Below are positions 53,490-62,743 of a stretch of 64,000 nucleotides of DNA, piece by piece. The position numbers and the translations under genes are program-made. Positions within the stretch are counted from its first letter, which is position 1; each line of letters opens with the position of its first letter. The DNA comes from Hyphomicrobiaceae bacterium. GTDB taxonomy: Bacteria > Pseudomonadota > Alphaproteobacteria > Rhizobiales > Hyphomicrobiaceae. Under the pieces are notes generated by a model. The model did not search any database. It saw nothing but the letters and a program-made list of their open reading frames with translations, and had not been told where the DNA came from. The stretch spans positions 1 through 64,000 of the forward strand of contig JAURWC010000023.1 of NCBI GenBank assembly GCA_030655135.1, in the 5' to 3' direction.

Positions 53490-53878
53490 GGTATTTGCTG
53501 GATAGCAATGCGGTCATTGCTATCATGAAGGAGCATCCCAAGCTGCTAATGAGAATGCAGCAACACGCTCCTGAAGATTTCGCGATCTCGACGATCAATG
53601 CGCACGAATTGCACTACGGCGCTTACAAATCTCAGCAGACCGAAAGCAATCTCGGTCGCGTCGAAGCCTTGAGATTTGAAGTCTTAGATTTCGATCGCCA
53701 TGCCGCGGAGCATGCTGCAGTAATCCGGGTGTCGCTTGAGAAACGAGGCGCGCCAATCGGTCCTTACGATTGCCAAATCGCGGGCCACGCAAGATCCCGC
53801 GACTTGACGCTCATCAGCCGCAACACGCGCGAGTTCGAGCGCGTGCCAGAACTGAAGCTCGAAGACTGGGAAGCCTAA
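53486..53878 (+). CDS. vapC: VapC-type PIN ribonuclease toxin
   Basis: 130 aa. PIN catalytic acids: Asp6 (YLLDSNAV), Glu41 (INAHELHYGAY) and Asp95 (IGPYDCQIAGHA); the fourth position falls in ISRNTREFERV. It most likely cuts initiator tRNA or another tRNA. Its stop codon overlaps that of bamB on the other strand by 4 nt, so the module fills the whole space between holC and bamB. Confidence 0.93.
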   Translation: MRYLLDSNAVIAIMKEHPKLLMRMQQHAPEDFAISTINAHELHYGAYKSQQTESNLGRVEALRFEVLDFDRHAAEHAAVIRVSLEKRGAPIGPYDCQIAGHARSRDLTLISRNTREFERVPELKLEDWEA

Positions 53879-55272
53879 TTCAGCGCAATCAGCTTTGCGT
53901 CGTCCGTCAGGACGTACATGCGGCCCTGTGCCACGACAGGCGCCACAAAAATCGGATCGCCAAGATCCTGCTGGCCCATGACTTTGCCGGTGGCGGCATC
54001 GACGCCGACCAACTGACCAGTATTGGACGTTAGCCAGAGATTGCCGCCTGCCAGCACTGGTCCGGCAAATGTCGATCCACCCGGCAGCTTGATCGTCCAT
54101 TGGATCTTGCCGTCTTTCCGGCTGACGGCCATCAGCTGTCCTGTCGTGTCCACGACGAAGACGCTGTCGCCCGCCACGCACGGTGTCTGCGTTCCAGGAA
54201 AATTGAGAGACCAGACGCGCTCGCCGCTTGTGCTGTTCGTCGCGACCATGCGGCCCGCATGACCGACCGCAAAGACCATGCCGTTGTCGATGGCCGGGCT
54301 TGCTGCGTCGCTGAGTGCCGTCAATTGCGAAGTCGTGCGCATGCGCGTCAGGCTCTCGGTCCACACCGCGCTGCCATCGGAAACTTTCAATGCAACGACG
54401 TCGCCCGACGGGTAAGGCACGACGACGATGTCGTTGGCGACGGCGGGACTGACGTTCATCACGCGGCTGGCCTGCTGCGGCAGGCCGCGCGTCGACCAAA
54501 GCTCCGTGCCGTCGACGCCTGATAAGCAAAGGAACCGCCCTTCGCTGGTAATCACATACACGCGATCGCCAGCCGCCGTCGGCGCAGCGCGCACTGGCAC
54601 GCCGACGTTCTTTTCCCAGATGACTTTGCCCGAGGCCGGATCGAGTGCGAAGACACCACCGTAACCGCTAGCGCCGTAAATGCGCCCGCCGTCAATGGCG
54701 ATGCCGCCGCCGTATCCTCCACCGCCGTCGCTGGCGCCGAGCGAGAGGATCTGCGAACTGAAGCTCGGCGAAGCCTTCTCGCCGGTCGGCGTCGGCTTCA
54801 ACTGCGTCCGCCAGATTGCCGAACCGCCCGACGTCGAAAACGCGCTGACCGTGCCGTCGGCATCCAGCGTGAACACCTTGCCGTCATACACGATGGGGCT
54901 GGCGGTAACGCGGCCGAGCTTGCTGGACCCCGTTCCCGCGCTGGCACTCCATGCCGTCTGGCGGCCACCGCCGTAGGCGAGGTGGCCGGGTGCGTTGTTG
55001 GCATCGCCGCCCGGTTGTGTCCACGTGTCGTTGCTGCGCGGGGCTGGCAGCACCACCGGCGCCGCAGCCGTCGAAAGCTCGCCCGGCAACTTATCCTCGT
55101 TCGGCAGTACGGCAACGCGTCGCCCCGGCAGCGGCGCCTGCTTTTCCTTGAACGGATTGAGGTCGCCGACTTTCGGCAGGCTCGGCAAGCTGTCGGAGCA
55201 CGCCGAGACGCTCGCGCCGGCGGCGATCACTGCCGCCATCAGTGCCGATCGTCTCGCTCGTGTGAGCATCAT
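53875..55272 (-). CDS. bamB: Outer membrane assembly lipoprotein BamB
   Basis: 465 aa. The lipobox SVSAC places Cys25 as the lipidated residue. The body is a PQQ-like eight-blade propeller with repeated segments such as VIWEKNVGVPVRAAPTAAGD, FVVDTTGQLMAVSRKDGKIQ and GRMYVLTDDAKLIALN at the end. It serves the BAM complex that inserts outer-membrane proteins. Upstream on the strand by 18 nt is a TPR membrane protein that often accompanies it. Overlap with vapC is only 4 nt. Confidence 0.93.
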   Translation of the reverse strand: MMLTRARRSALMAAVIAAGASVSACSDSLPSLPKVGDLNPFKEKQAPLPGRRVAVLPNEDKLPGELSTAAAPVVLPAPRSNDTWTQPGGDANNAPGHLAYGGGRQTAWSASAGTGSSKLGRVTASPIVYDGKVFTLDADGTVSAFSTSGGSAIWRTQLKPTPTGEKASPSFSSQILSLGASDGGGGYGGGIAIDGGRIYGASGYGGVFALDPASGKVIWEKNVGVPVRAAPTAAGDRVYVITSEGRFLCLSGVDGTELWSTRGLPQQASRVMNVSPAVANDIVVVPYPSGDVVALKVSDGSAVWTESLTRMRTTSQLTALSDAASPAIDNGMVFAVGHAGRMVATNSTSGERVWSLNFPGTQTPCVAGDSVFVVDTTGQLMAVSRKDGKIQWTIKLPGGSTFAGPVLAGGNLWLTSNTGQLVGVDAATGKVMGQQDLGDPIFVAPVVAQGRMYVLTDDAKLIALN

Positions 55273-55290
55273 GCCAGCGTCCTCGTTACG

Positions 55291-56124
55291 TCACTTCGTG
55301 CTTGGCGGCGGGGTCGTCTCTTTTTGATCGCCTTCAGGCTTTGCAGCTTCAGCTGCCGGTTTCGCATCAGGCCCAGGCGTTGTAGCCGGCGCCGGTGCTG
55401 CAGCTGGTGCCGGTGTTGCCGCCGGTTCACCACCACCCATAGCGCCAGCCGGAACCTTCGCCAAAGTCTGGGCCATGATCGACCCCATCAGAACACGTAC
55501 GCGCGCGGCGACGCCTTGCGGCGCAAGCGGATCGCTCAGAATGCGATCAAATTCCTTGGTGGCGGCAACGATGTCGCCCGCCTTGTAACCAGCCATGCCG
55601 AGCAATTCACGCGCACTGAAGCGCCACGGATTGCCGTCAGCTGCCAAAGCGTTGAGCCGATTCTGCATCTCGGGCAAGTCGGCCTTCCCCAACCGCAAGC
55701 CCGCAGCCTGCAAGGTCGCGAAGCTTTTCAACAGGGGATCGGACGTCGAGTCCTTGGCGATCTTCTCGAACTGCGCCAGCGCCTCGTCCTGTTTGCCGGC
55801 CTTCAAGTCGGCGCCGGCCGACTGCAAAGCCGCAAGGGCCGCATAGCCACGATGACCACCGTCAGCCAGTGTTTCGTAGGCTTTCAGCGCTTCGTCGGTC
55901 TTGCCTTCAGCCGACAGGCGCGTGGCACTCTCGTAGAGTGCGCCGCCCTCGGCGGCCAATGTCTGCTGGCGGCTTTGCCACAACTGATGGCCGCCGATGC
56001 CCGCCACGAGAAGTGCAACCAGGCCCACGACAAAAACGCCGTACTTATCCCAGAGCTTCGCCAATCGCTCACGGCGAAGCTCTTCTTCGACCTCCCGGTA
56101 CAAACTGTCGTTCTTGTCGACCAT
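55291..56124 (-). CDS. Membrane-anchored TPR protein (YfgM-like)
   Basis: 277 aa. A cytoplasmic tail (MVDKNDSLYREVEEELRRER) and one membrane helix (GVFVVGLVALLVAGIGGHQL, about residues 29-48) lead to a periplasmic TPR region (about 60-215: TDEALKAYETLADGGHRGYA, DEALAQFEKIAKDS). The last 60 residues are Ala/Pro-rich. It matches the tetratricopeptide-like YfgM family that precedes bamB and helps exported proteins at SecYEG. Co-transcribed with bamB (18 nt gap). Confidence 0.88.
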   Translation of the reverse strand: MVDKNDSLYREVEEELRRERLAKLWDKYGVFVVGLVALLVAGIGGHQLWQSRQQTLAAEGGALYESATRLSAEGKTDEALKAYETLADGGHRGYAALAALQSAGADLKAGKQDEALAQFEKIAKDSTSDPLLKSFATLQAAGLRLGKADLPEMQNRLNALAADGNPWRFSARELLGMAGYKAGDIVAATKEFDRILSDPLAPQGVAARVRVLMGSIMAQTLAKVPAGAMGGGEPAATPAPAAAPAPATTPGPDAKPAAEAAKPEGDQKETTPPPSTK

Positions 56125-56269
56125 AAGGCCTCTGTTCTCGCTGCTGCCTGTTGAAAAGCGCCGTCACGGGCGCGGTTTGGGCAGCATAGATACCCGACGT
56201 GGCCAGCCGCGCAACTGCCGCCATCCACCGCCGGATCGATTAACCGCTGCAGTCCCCCAGTTCGCTGGG

Positions 56270-57154
56270 CTAAGTGCTCGGAATTTTCGGCTTTTTCGTG
56301 ACCCGTCCAGCCGCCGGTTCCCCCGCTTTGGCGGCTTCTTCGCGCATCGCGAAGCTGTGATCGGGTGTCGGGAAGGTGCCTGCACGCACCTCGTCGGCAT
56401 AACCGGCGATAGCGCGCTCGATGGCCGCGCCGATGCTGCCGAACTCCTTAACGAACTTGGGCACGCGCGGTGACAGCCCCAGCATATCTTCCATGACCAG
56501 GATCTGGCCGTCGCAGGCAGCAGACGCGCCGATACCGATCGTGGGGATCGGCACGGCCGCCGTGATGCGCTCCGCCAGCGGCGCCGCGATGGCTTCCAGC
56601 ACCACGGCAAAAGCGCCGGCCTCGGCCACCAGCCGCGCATCCTCCTCCAGTGCATCCCATTCCGGCCGCGTGCGGCCTTGGGCCTTGAAGCCGCCCAGCA
56701 CGTTGATCGACTGCGGCGTCAACCCGATGTGCGCCATCACCGGCACACCGCGATCGACCAGATAGCGGATCGTCTCGGCCATCCGCCGCCCGCCTTCCAG
56801 CTTAACTGCACCGCAATCCGTTTGCTTCATCACCGTCGCGCAATTACGGAAAGCGACGGACGGGCTTTCCTCGTACGTGCCGAACGGCATGTCGACGACC
56901 ACCAGCGACTGCTTGGCCCCGCGCACCACCGCCCGGCCGTGCATCACCATCAGCTCCAGCGGCACCGGAACGGTTGTCTCGTGCCCGTGCATCACCATGC
57001 CCAGGCTGTCTCCCACCAGGAGAAAGTCGCAATACTTGTCGGCGATGGCCGCCGTATGTGCGTGATAGGCCGTCAGCGAAACGATGGGCCGCACGCCCTT
57101 CAATGCCGTGATGTCCGGCGCCATCCGCCGCTTCGTCTGCGTATGCTGAGACAT
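56270..57154 (-). CDS. panB: 3-methyl-2-oxobutanoate hydroxymethyltransferase
   Basis: 294 aa. It performs the first step of pantothenate synthesis using methylene-THF. The blocks [48 protein letters not shown] and [16 protein letters not shown] are typical; metal-binding Asp and Glu fall within GDSLGM and VKLEGG. The N-terminus ([15 protein letters not shown]) and length are normal. panC is not adjacent. Confidence 0.96.
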   Translation of the reverse strand: MSQHTQTKRRMAPDITALKGVRPIVSLTAYHAHTAAIADKYCDFLLVGDSLGMVMHGHETTVPVPLELMVMHGRAVVRGAKQSLVVVDMPFGTYEESPSVAFRNCATVMKQTDCGAVKLEGGRRMAETIRYLVDRGVPVMAHIGLTPQSINVLGGFKAQGRTRPEWDALEEDARLVAEAGAFAVVLEAIAAPLAERITAAVPIPTIGIGASAACDGQILVMEDMLGLSPRVPKFVKEFGSIGAAIERAIAGYADEVRAGTFPTPDHSFAMREEAAKAGEPAAGRVTKKPKIPST

Positions 57155-57410
57155 ATCTGAGAACTCATCCTTCGCGCGCTATCGGCTAGGGCCGCACATT
57201 ATTCGGCACGGGGCGCACACGCCAGATGCCCGACAGAAAGGCAGCCAATTGCGATTAAGTTGAGATTGCGCCACAGGACCCTTCAAGAGCGAACTATGGC
57301 ACGGAAGCCACGTTGCGCAGGGAGTTTTCGGGCTGTAAACCTTTCGGTAGGCGCGTCAGGCTCTAGTCGAAAGACTATTTGCCTTTGCTGTATTTGTAAG
57401 AGGTGACGCC

Positions 57411-59225
57411 GTGCTTTTGCAGGGATTTGGGACCATCGGCGGCCGCGGAAAGCGCAACGCCCACCAAAAATCTATGACATGCAGCGGCATCGCATTGTTT
57501 GCTATTGCGGCCGCGTCGCTGACGGCCGTCTCTTGGCCAAGCGTTGCCATGGCTAAGAAGAGCTATAACTCAGGTTGGAGCCTATTTGGATTCTCCGACT
57601 ACGACGAATCCCCAAGATATTATAAGCCTAAGCCCCGCGCCCCCAAACGGCCCGCAGCGCCGGCCGGCAACGAGACGTCGGTTCAAAAGATAGCGCCCTA
57701 CAAGAAGCCCGACGGCCGGCCGGTCTTCCTGATGGTTTCGCTGCGCAAGCAGCACATCTCCGTCTACGACACGACGGGCCGCATCGCCGAAGCGCCGATC
57801 TCGTCCGGCCGCATCGGCTTTTCCACGCCCACTGGCGTCTTCTCGATCCTGGAAAAGAACCGCGTCCACTTCTCGAACCTCTATGAATCCGCGCCGATGC
57901 CGAACATGCAGCGGCTGACGTGGTCCGGCGTCGCCTTACACGCGGGCGACCTGCCCGGCTATCCGGCTTCGCACGGCTGTATCCGCCTGCCGCGCAATTT
58001 CTCCAAGCAGCTGTTTGATATGACGCGAATGGGAACGCGCGTCGTCGTCACGCGTGACCCTGTCGAGCCGGTTGCATTCTCGCACGCCAAGCTGTTCGGC
58101 TCATATCCGCCAGATGATGCGCCGCCAGCCCCAGCGCCCAGCGCAGACAGCGGTGGTGAGGCTACGGTGCAGACGGTGTCGGCCGAAGGCACCAATGCCA
58201 GTGCCATGACCAGCGCATTGGGGATCTCGACGGCAGACGCCGCGCCGCTCGCCGAACCGCAGGAATCCCCGGTCCGCGCCAAGCGCCGCGCCGAAAAGGC
58301 CGAAGCTGAGGCTGCACTCGAAGCCGCCAAGGCTGAAAAGCAGGCGGACGAAGATCTGGCCAAGGCCGCCGTCGCCGAGGCCGATGCGGCAAAGCTGGGT
58401 CTGCGCAACGTGATCCTTGAGGTCGGAAACCTGAAGCGGAGCGTCGCGAAGGCCGAGGCTGACCGCGTGGAGGGCGATCGCCAGTTTGCCGCCTTCTACA
58501 AGAAATACGCCGGCACCGCGCCCCTGACTGACGAACAGCGCGCAGCCTCGATCGAAGAAGAAAAGGCGCTCGAAGCCAACGCGCTGGCTCTATCAGATGC
58601 TGTCGATGCGGCACGCGCAGCCGTCGATGCCAAGGATCAGATCATCCTCGACCACGAGGCCAAGGTCGCCGAGGCGGACCAGAAGCGCCGCGATGCTATC
58701 CACCGCCTGTCAGATGCCAACGTGAAGCTCAAGACTGCAGGCGTGAAGGTCAGCACGATCCGCACCGCTGAAGCGCTGCGCAAATACCCGGTATCGGTCT
58801 ACATCAGCCGCAAGACGGGCAAGCTCTACGTCCGCCAGAATCAGAAGCCGGTCTTTGATGCACCGGTTACCTTCACCAATCCCGACCAGCCGCTGGGCAC
58901 GCACGTCTACACCGCGCTCGAGTATGCCAATGATGCCAGAACCGAACTGAGCTGGAACGCTATCTCTATTCCCGCCTCATCAGCCAAGCCTGACACGCGT
59001 ACGCGCTTGGAGAAGCTGAAGGCGAAGTCACAGCTAGTTCCTGAGCCTGTCGCTGCGGTTCGCCAGACACCGGAAGCTGCGCTCGAACGCGTTGCGATGG
59101 ACGACAGCGTTCGCCAGCAGATCGTCGATGCGATGAAGCCCGGCTCGTCGGTGATCATCACCGACCACGGCATCAGCAATGAAACCGGCCAGTACACCGA
59201 CTTCATCGTGCTGACGAACCAATAG
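57411..59225 (+). CDS. Large L,D-transpeptidase with coiled coil and second YkuD-like domain
   Basis: 604 aa exported protein. A signal/anchor helix (about residues 23-48) is followed by a YkuD domain (about 100-215) with catalytic His177, His188 and Cys190 (HAGDLPGYPASHGCIRLP). A long Ala/Glu/Lys coiled coil spans about 285-450. The C-terminal part (about 458-604, SVYISRKTGKLYVRQNQKPV, PDQPLGTHVYTALEY) reads like a second YkuD fold but ends SSVIITDHGISNETGQ with no SHGC motif, so it is probably non-catalytic. The start is a GTG with AGAGG at 7 nt; an ATG at 57474 lacks a site. Terminator follows. Confidence 0.87.
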   Translation: MLLQGFGTIGGRGKRNAHQKSMTCSGIALFAIAAASLTAVSWPSVAMAKKSYNSGWSLFGFSDYDESPRYYKPKPRAPKRPAAPAGNETSVQKIAPYKKPDGRPVFLMVSLRKQHISVYDTTGRIAEAPISSGRIGFSTPTGVFSILEKNRVHFSNLYESAPMPNMQRLTWSGVALHAGDLPGYPASHGCIRLPRNFSKQLFDMTRMGTRVVVTRDPVEPVAFSHAKLFGSYPPDDAPPAPAPSADSGGEATVQTVSAEGTNASAMTSALGISTADAAPLAEPQESPVRAKRRAEKAEAEAALEAAKAEKQADEDLAKAAVAEADAAKLGLRNVILEVGNLKRSVAKAEADRVEGDRQFAAFYKKYAGTAPLTDEQRAASIEEEKALEANALALSDAVDAARAAVDAKDQIILDHEAKVAEADQKRRDAIHRLSDANVKLKTAGVKVSTIRTAEALRKYPVSVYISRKTGKLYVRQNQKPVFDAPVTFTNPDQPLGTHVYTALEYANDARTELSWNAISIPASSAKPDTRTRLEKLKAKSQLVPEPVAAVRQTPEAALERVAMDDSVRQQIVDAMKPGSSVIITDHGISNETGQYTDFIVLTNQ

Positions 59226-59249
59226 GGCGAGTCAGTTCTTGGATAAGCG

Positions 59250-59277
59250 AAAGGCCGGCCGTTGAGCCGGCCTTTTT
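59250..59277. terminator. Strong terminator, probably bidirectional
   Basis: AAAGGCCGGC-CGTTGA-GCCGGCCTTT then TT: a perfect 10-bp stem between the convergent L,D-transpeptidase and NnrU-like genes, with A and T runs on the two sides. Confidence 0.88.
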
Positions 59278-59278
59278 G

Positions 59279-59872
59279 TTATGCCGAGATCTGCGGGATG
59301 GGCGCCACACCGATCAGATACTGATGTGCCCAGAGCAGGATGACCGCGAATAGCACGATGCCGCCCACGACGACGATAACGTCGTTGATCGGCGACGGCG
59401 CCATCACATTCACGGGCGCCGTCGTAACGCGCCTTTTAAGCGTGATGCGATCGTAGACGGCATACGCCAGGAAGCTACCGAACAGAATCAACGAGGCGAG
59501 ATCGCCGTTTGCAATGAGATGCGCCAGCGCCCACGTTTTGATTGCAATCAGCATCGGATGTTTCACCGCCGTGCGGATGCGTGACGGCACCAGATACGCC
59601 ATCAGAAAAATCATCGCCGGCAGCATCAGCGCCACCGCGATGTGACGCGTGAACGCCGGCGGATCCCACAGCACCACGTTTTTGTCGGGCATCAACTGCA
59701 GCTTGTGATAGCCCACTACGATCAGCACCAAGCCCGCGAGCGACAACACGCCAAAGGCAACCTTGTAGGCGGTCGCCCCGAAACGTTCCGTTAGCCCCGC
59801 CTTCAGATCGGGCGACGTTGGCACCAGGTGCACGCCCAAAAATATGACGATCCCCAAAATCAAAGGCAGCAT
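59279..59872 (-). CDS. NnrU-family membrane protein
   Basis: 197 aa with about six helices. MLPLILGIVIFLGVHLVPTS, ERFGATAYKVAFGVLSLAGL, the His-rich WDPPAFTRHIAVALMLPAMI and VKHPMLIAIKTWALAHLIAN match NnrU (related to NnrS/isoprenoid-methyltransferase-like folds). NnrU has been linked to nitrite and nitric oxide metabolism in denitrifiers, but no nir or nor genes lie here. Start set at MLPLIL; the earlier frame is hydrophilic and unlikely. Confidence 0.87.
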   Translation of the reverse strand: MLPLILGIVIFLGVHLVPTSPDLKAGLTERFGATAYKVAFGVLSLAGLVLIVVGYHKLQLMPDKNVVLWDPPAFTRHIAVALMLPAMIFLMAYLVPSRIRTAVKHPMLIAIKTWALAHLIANGDLASLILFGSFLAYAVYDRITLKRRVTTAPVNVMAPSPINDVIVVVGGIVLFAVILLWAHQYLIGVAPIPQISA

Positions 59873-60021
59873 GTCGTTCTCTCTCCCGAGTGTCTTTCTC
59901 CGAACCCGTGCCTTACCACAATTGGCCAAAAAGGGCCGCATCGGAGAGACCGGGTTCAGGCGCTGTTAACGCCCTGTGCGCTAGAAAACGGGCTCCCCTG
60001 TTCTGCGTTGGTAGCCCGCGT

Positions 60022-60525
60022 ATGCAAAGCCCCAAAAGTCCCCGCCGCGTCATTAAGGCAGCCGTCCCGCGCTCGCGCTCCACGAAGCGCCGAACCGTCA
60101 AGGCGCGTGCCTCTCGGCCAGTGGCGCAGCCATCGGCCGACGCCCTGTTGATCGCGCAGTTCGCCGAAGCTCTGGGTCAATCACCGGCCAAGCCGGCGCG
60201 CACGAAGCGCCGCTCGCTCGCCGAAGCGCTGCAGCAGACCGCCCGCAGCAACGACGATGTGCTCGCCATCATGCCCGGCGCCCGCATCGCGCAGCCGAAG
60301 GTAACCGCTGCGGCGAGCGCGCTCTCCGCACCCGCCAACCCTGCGCCCTGCCTAGCCGCCGCTCGCCGGCGCCACCTTAACGGCAGGATCATTGGCGCCG
60401 CGTCCTGGTGCGTTGCCGTCCTCGTGACTGCGGGCATCGTCTCAGCTGCGGCATATGGCTTCGTCTCGCAGGCGCCCTTAAGGTCGATCGAGGCGATTAC
60501 CACCGCCAGCGCCGCCCAATTCTGA
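60022..60525 (+). CDS. Basic protein with C-terminal membrane helix
   Basis: 167 aa. A Lys/Arg-rich first half (PRRVIKAAVPRSRSTKRRTV) has no known motif; a single helix near residues 130-153 (IIGAASWCVAVLVTAGIVSA) anchors it with a short tail. ATG at 60022 (MQSPKSPRR). 43 nt before rluD, so possibly co-transcribed. Function unknown. Confidence 0.55.
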   Translation: MQSPKSPRRVIKAAVPRSRSTKRRTVKARASRPVAQPSADALLIAQFAEALGQSPAKPARTKRRSLAEALQQTARSNDDVLAIMPGARIAQPKVTAAASALSAPANPAPCLAAARRRHLNGRIIGAASWCVAVLVTAGIVSAAAYGFVSQAPLRSIEAITTASAAQF

Positions 60526-60568
60526 TAGGACTGCCGCGCGCATCCAGCGCCAGTGGACCTGTGCGACT

Positions 60569-61648
60569 ATGATTGATCCCGAAAGCGATATCGTCACGCT
60601 GAGCGCCTCCGAGGCGGATGCGGCCGTGCGCCTCGATCTCTTTGTCACCGCCCAGGTCGAAAGCCTGTCGCGCTCCCGCGTGCAGAGCTTGATCCGCGCG
60701 GGTCATGTTCAAATCGCCGGCAAGCCGGTCGTCAATCCCGGACATAAATTGAAGCCGGGCGACACCGTTTCCGTTGCCGTGCCGCCGCCTGAGCCGGCAC
60801 AGCCGCTGGCCGAGCACATGGCCCTCGACGTCGCCTTCGAAGACGGGCACGTGATCGTCATCGACAAGCCCGCTGGGCTCGTCGTGCATCCAGCCGCCGG
60901 CCACGCACAAGGCACCCTCGTCAACGCATTAATTGCGCACTGCGGCGATAGCCTCTCCGGCATCGGCGGGGTTCGCCGGCCCGGCATCGTGCATCGTCTC
61001 GACAAGGATACTTCAGGCCTGCTCGTCGTCGCCAAGACCGATACGGCTCATAAGGCGCTATCCGAACAGTTCGCCGCTCACGGCGCCGATGGCCGCCTGC
61101 AACGAACGTATCGCGCGCTGGTGTGGGGCGCGCTGCCACGGCCCCGCGGGCACATCGATGCGCCACTGGGACGATCGGCTGCCAACCGCACCAAGATGGC
61201 CGTCGTTCCGCCGGCCGCAGGACGGCACGCCGTAACGCACTACGAAGTGGTCCAGGTTTTCTCCGACGACGAAGGCAAAGCCATTGCCTCGCTCGTCACG
61301 TTGCAGCTGGAAACCGGGCGCACACATCAGATCCGCGTCCATCTGGCCCATATCGGCCATCCCGTGCTGGGCGATCCCGTCTATGGCGTCGGCTTCAAGA
61401 CGAGCGCCGCGCGACTGAGCGACGAGGCCAGGAGCGCGCTTGACGCGCTTGGCCGTCAAGCGCTGCACGCCGCTGAGTTGGGCTTCACCCATCCCAAATC
61501 CGGCAAGCAAATGCATTTCATTTCGGACCTGCCTGCCGACATGGCAGGGTTGGTCACTTCGCTGCAAGGTGTGCCCGCCGCACCTGCCAAGGCCAAGGCC
61601 AACTCGCCCGCCAAGCGCCGAACTAAAGCCAACGGCAAGGCGTCGTAA
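60569..61648 (+). CDS. rluD: 23S rRNA pseudouridine synthase RluD-type
   Basis: 359 aa. An S4 RNA-binding domain (about residues 18-80, RLDLFVTAQVESLSRSRVQS) precedes the RluA-type catalytic domain with Asp145 in GIVHRLDKDTSGLLVVAKT. LETGRTHQIRVHLAHIGHPV and LGDPVYG are further hallmarks. The C-terminus adds an Ala/Lys-rich tail. RluD modifies positions 1911, 1915 and 1917 in helix 69. In several alphaproteobacteria rluD adjoins rpoH; here they are 9 kb apart. Confidence 0.95.
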   Translation: MIDPESDIVTLSASEADAAVRLDLFVTAQVESLSRSRVQSLIRAGHVQIAGKPVVNPGHKLKPGDTVSVAVPPPEPAQPLAEHMALDVAFEDGHVIVIDKPAGLVVHPAAGHAQGTLVNALIAHCGDSLSGIGGVRRPGIVHRLDKDTSGLLVVAKTDTAHKALSEQFAAHGADGRLQRTYRALVWGALPRPRGHIDAPLGRSAANRTKMAVVPPAAGRHAVTHYEVVQVFSDDEGKAIASLVTLQLETGRTHQIRVHLAHIGHPVLGDPVYGVGFKTSAARLSDEARSALDALGRQALHAAELGFTHPKSGKQMHFISDLPADMAGLVTSLQGVPAAPAKAKANSPAKRRTKANGKAS

Positions 61649-61707
61649 TGGGGACTGGGCCGCGAGCGGTCCAGCCCCCGTCATTCAGCCAGCTTTAATT
61701 AGCTAGC

Positions 61708-61998
61708 TCACTTACCGAGTGCGTTCTTGATCATGCCGACGAGCGCCATGACGATAGCGCCGCCGACACCGCCGCCGGCGAACTGCGAGGCCAAAGCGCC
61801 GATATCAAGCCCCTCGGCACCGCCCACGCCCGGCAAGCCGAGCAGGCTACCCAAGATTTGACCTCCAAGGCCGCCACCGACGAGACCTGCCAGCGAATTC
61901 CCCAAGGTTCCCAAGCTAATGTTCTTCAGCAGCGAACCTGCCACGTTGCCCCCAACGGCACCCGCGACGAGTTGCAACAACAGTGTTGTGATATCCAT
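61708..61998 (-). CDS. Gly-rich hydrophobic small protein
   Basis: 96 aa: MDITTLLLQLVAGAVGGNVA, GSLLKNISLGTLGNSLAGLV, GGGLGGQILGSLLGLPGVGG, GGAIVMALVGMIKNALGK. Such proteins are frequent in Rhizobiales, sometimes mislabelled as DNA methyltransferase. It has no such motif. It may form membrane-associated helices of the glycine-zipper type. Divergent from the next gene by 270 bp. Confidence 0.75.
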   Translation of the reverse strand: MDITTLLLQLVAGAVGGNVAGSLLKNISLGTLGNSLAGLVGGGLGGQILGSLLGLPGVGGAEGLDIGALASQFAGGGVGGAIVMALVGMIKNALGK

Positions 61999-62267
61999 AA
62001 TTAGTCTCCAAGCCCCACCCGACCAGCGACGGGAAGAATCTCCGCGCCGCGTGCTGTAAAATCACAGCATTCGGAGTTATATAATTTCCCCGAGCACAAC
62101 CCAACGCGCGTTTTTCGGAAAGTCCCTTTCCTAACAGCTGTCCGTTGTCCACGGGTCACAGGCCGGATGAAAGTCGTTCGGAACTATATTTTCTCCAACG
62201 ATCTTAAGCCTATATTCGGTACTGTGCCGTCAGCTGCCGCTTTGGCAATCGTTTGAGAGGGCTTCAA

Positions 62268-62576
62268 ATGGCTTCGTTTCGTTGCATGGTCGCGTTGATC
62301 GCGGCTGTCGTTGGCAGCAGCGTCGTTATCGCTGACGTCGCACCGGCCTTTGCTGCCGAAGGAAAATCCTCCAAGGGCAACCGCCGTGGCGGCTACTCGT
62401 ACGACCAGGCCGAGGTCATCAACACTTATGGCGACTCGCGCGGCCGGTACGGCTCGTCTGATTCCCTGCGCGATCCGCAGTTGGGCCGCCAGACCGAAGG
62501 TGGACCGTTCGATCACGGATTCTTTTTCGATTCCGGCGTAGGCCGCAATGGCGGCGACGCCCCCTACATGCGCTAA
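62268..62576 (+). CDS. Small exported protein
   Basis: 102 aa. Signal peptide MASFRCMVALIAAVVGSSVV with cleavage near AFA-AE. The mature part is hydrophilic with SSKGNRRGGYSYDQAEVINT, YGDSRGRYGSSDSLRDPQ and GGPFDHGFFFDSGVG. No cysteines in the mature chain. No known family. The start at 62268 was preferred over one five codons upstream. Confidence 0.6.
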   Translation: MASFRCMVALIAAVVGSSVVIADVAPAFAAEGKSSKGNRRGGYSYDQAEVINTYGDSRGRYGSSDSLRDPQLGRQTEGGPFDHGFFFDSGVGRNGGDAPYMR

Positions 62577-62743
62577 GTGCGCTGTGGCCCGGTGGCAACG
62601 CCGGCCCACAACTGCGCCCGTTTCAAACCGGCTGCGCAAATCTGCCATGAATAACGTCATGATTGCGGTACGCTGCGCCTAGGCAAGCCTAGTTGGCCTA
62701 GCTATAGCTGCAGTCTGCTATGATGTTACTGGGAGATTCCTTG

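Noticed and set aside
54982-56154. A 390-codon open frame opposite bamB and its TPR partner
   Set aside because: Spans two clear genes on the other strand and has no motif.
61649-61680. Hairpin after rluD as a terminator
   Set aside because: GGGGACTGG..CCAGCCCCC pairs imperfectly and has no T-run on either side, so I do not list it as a feature.
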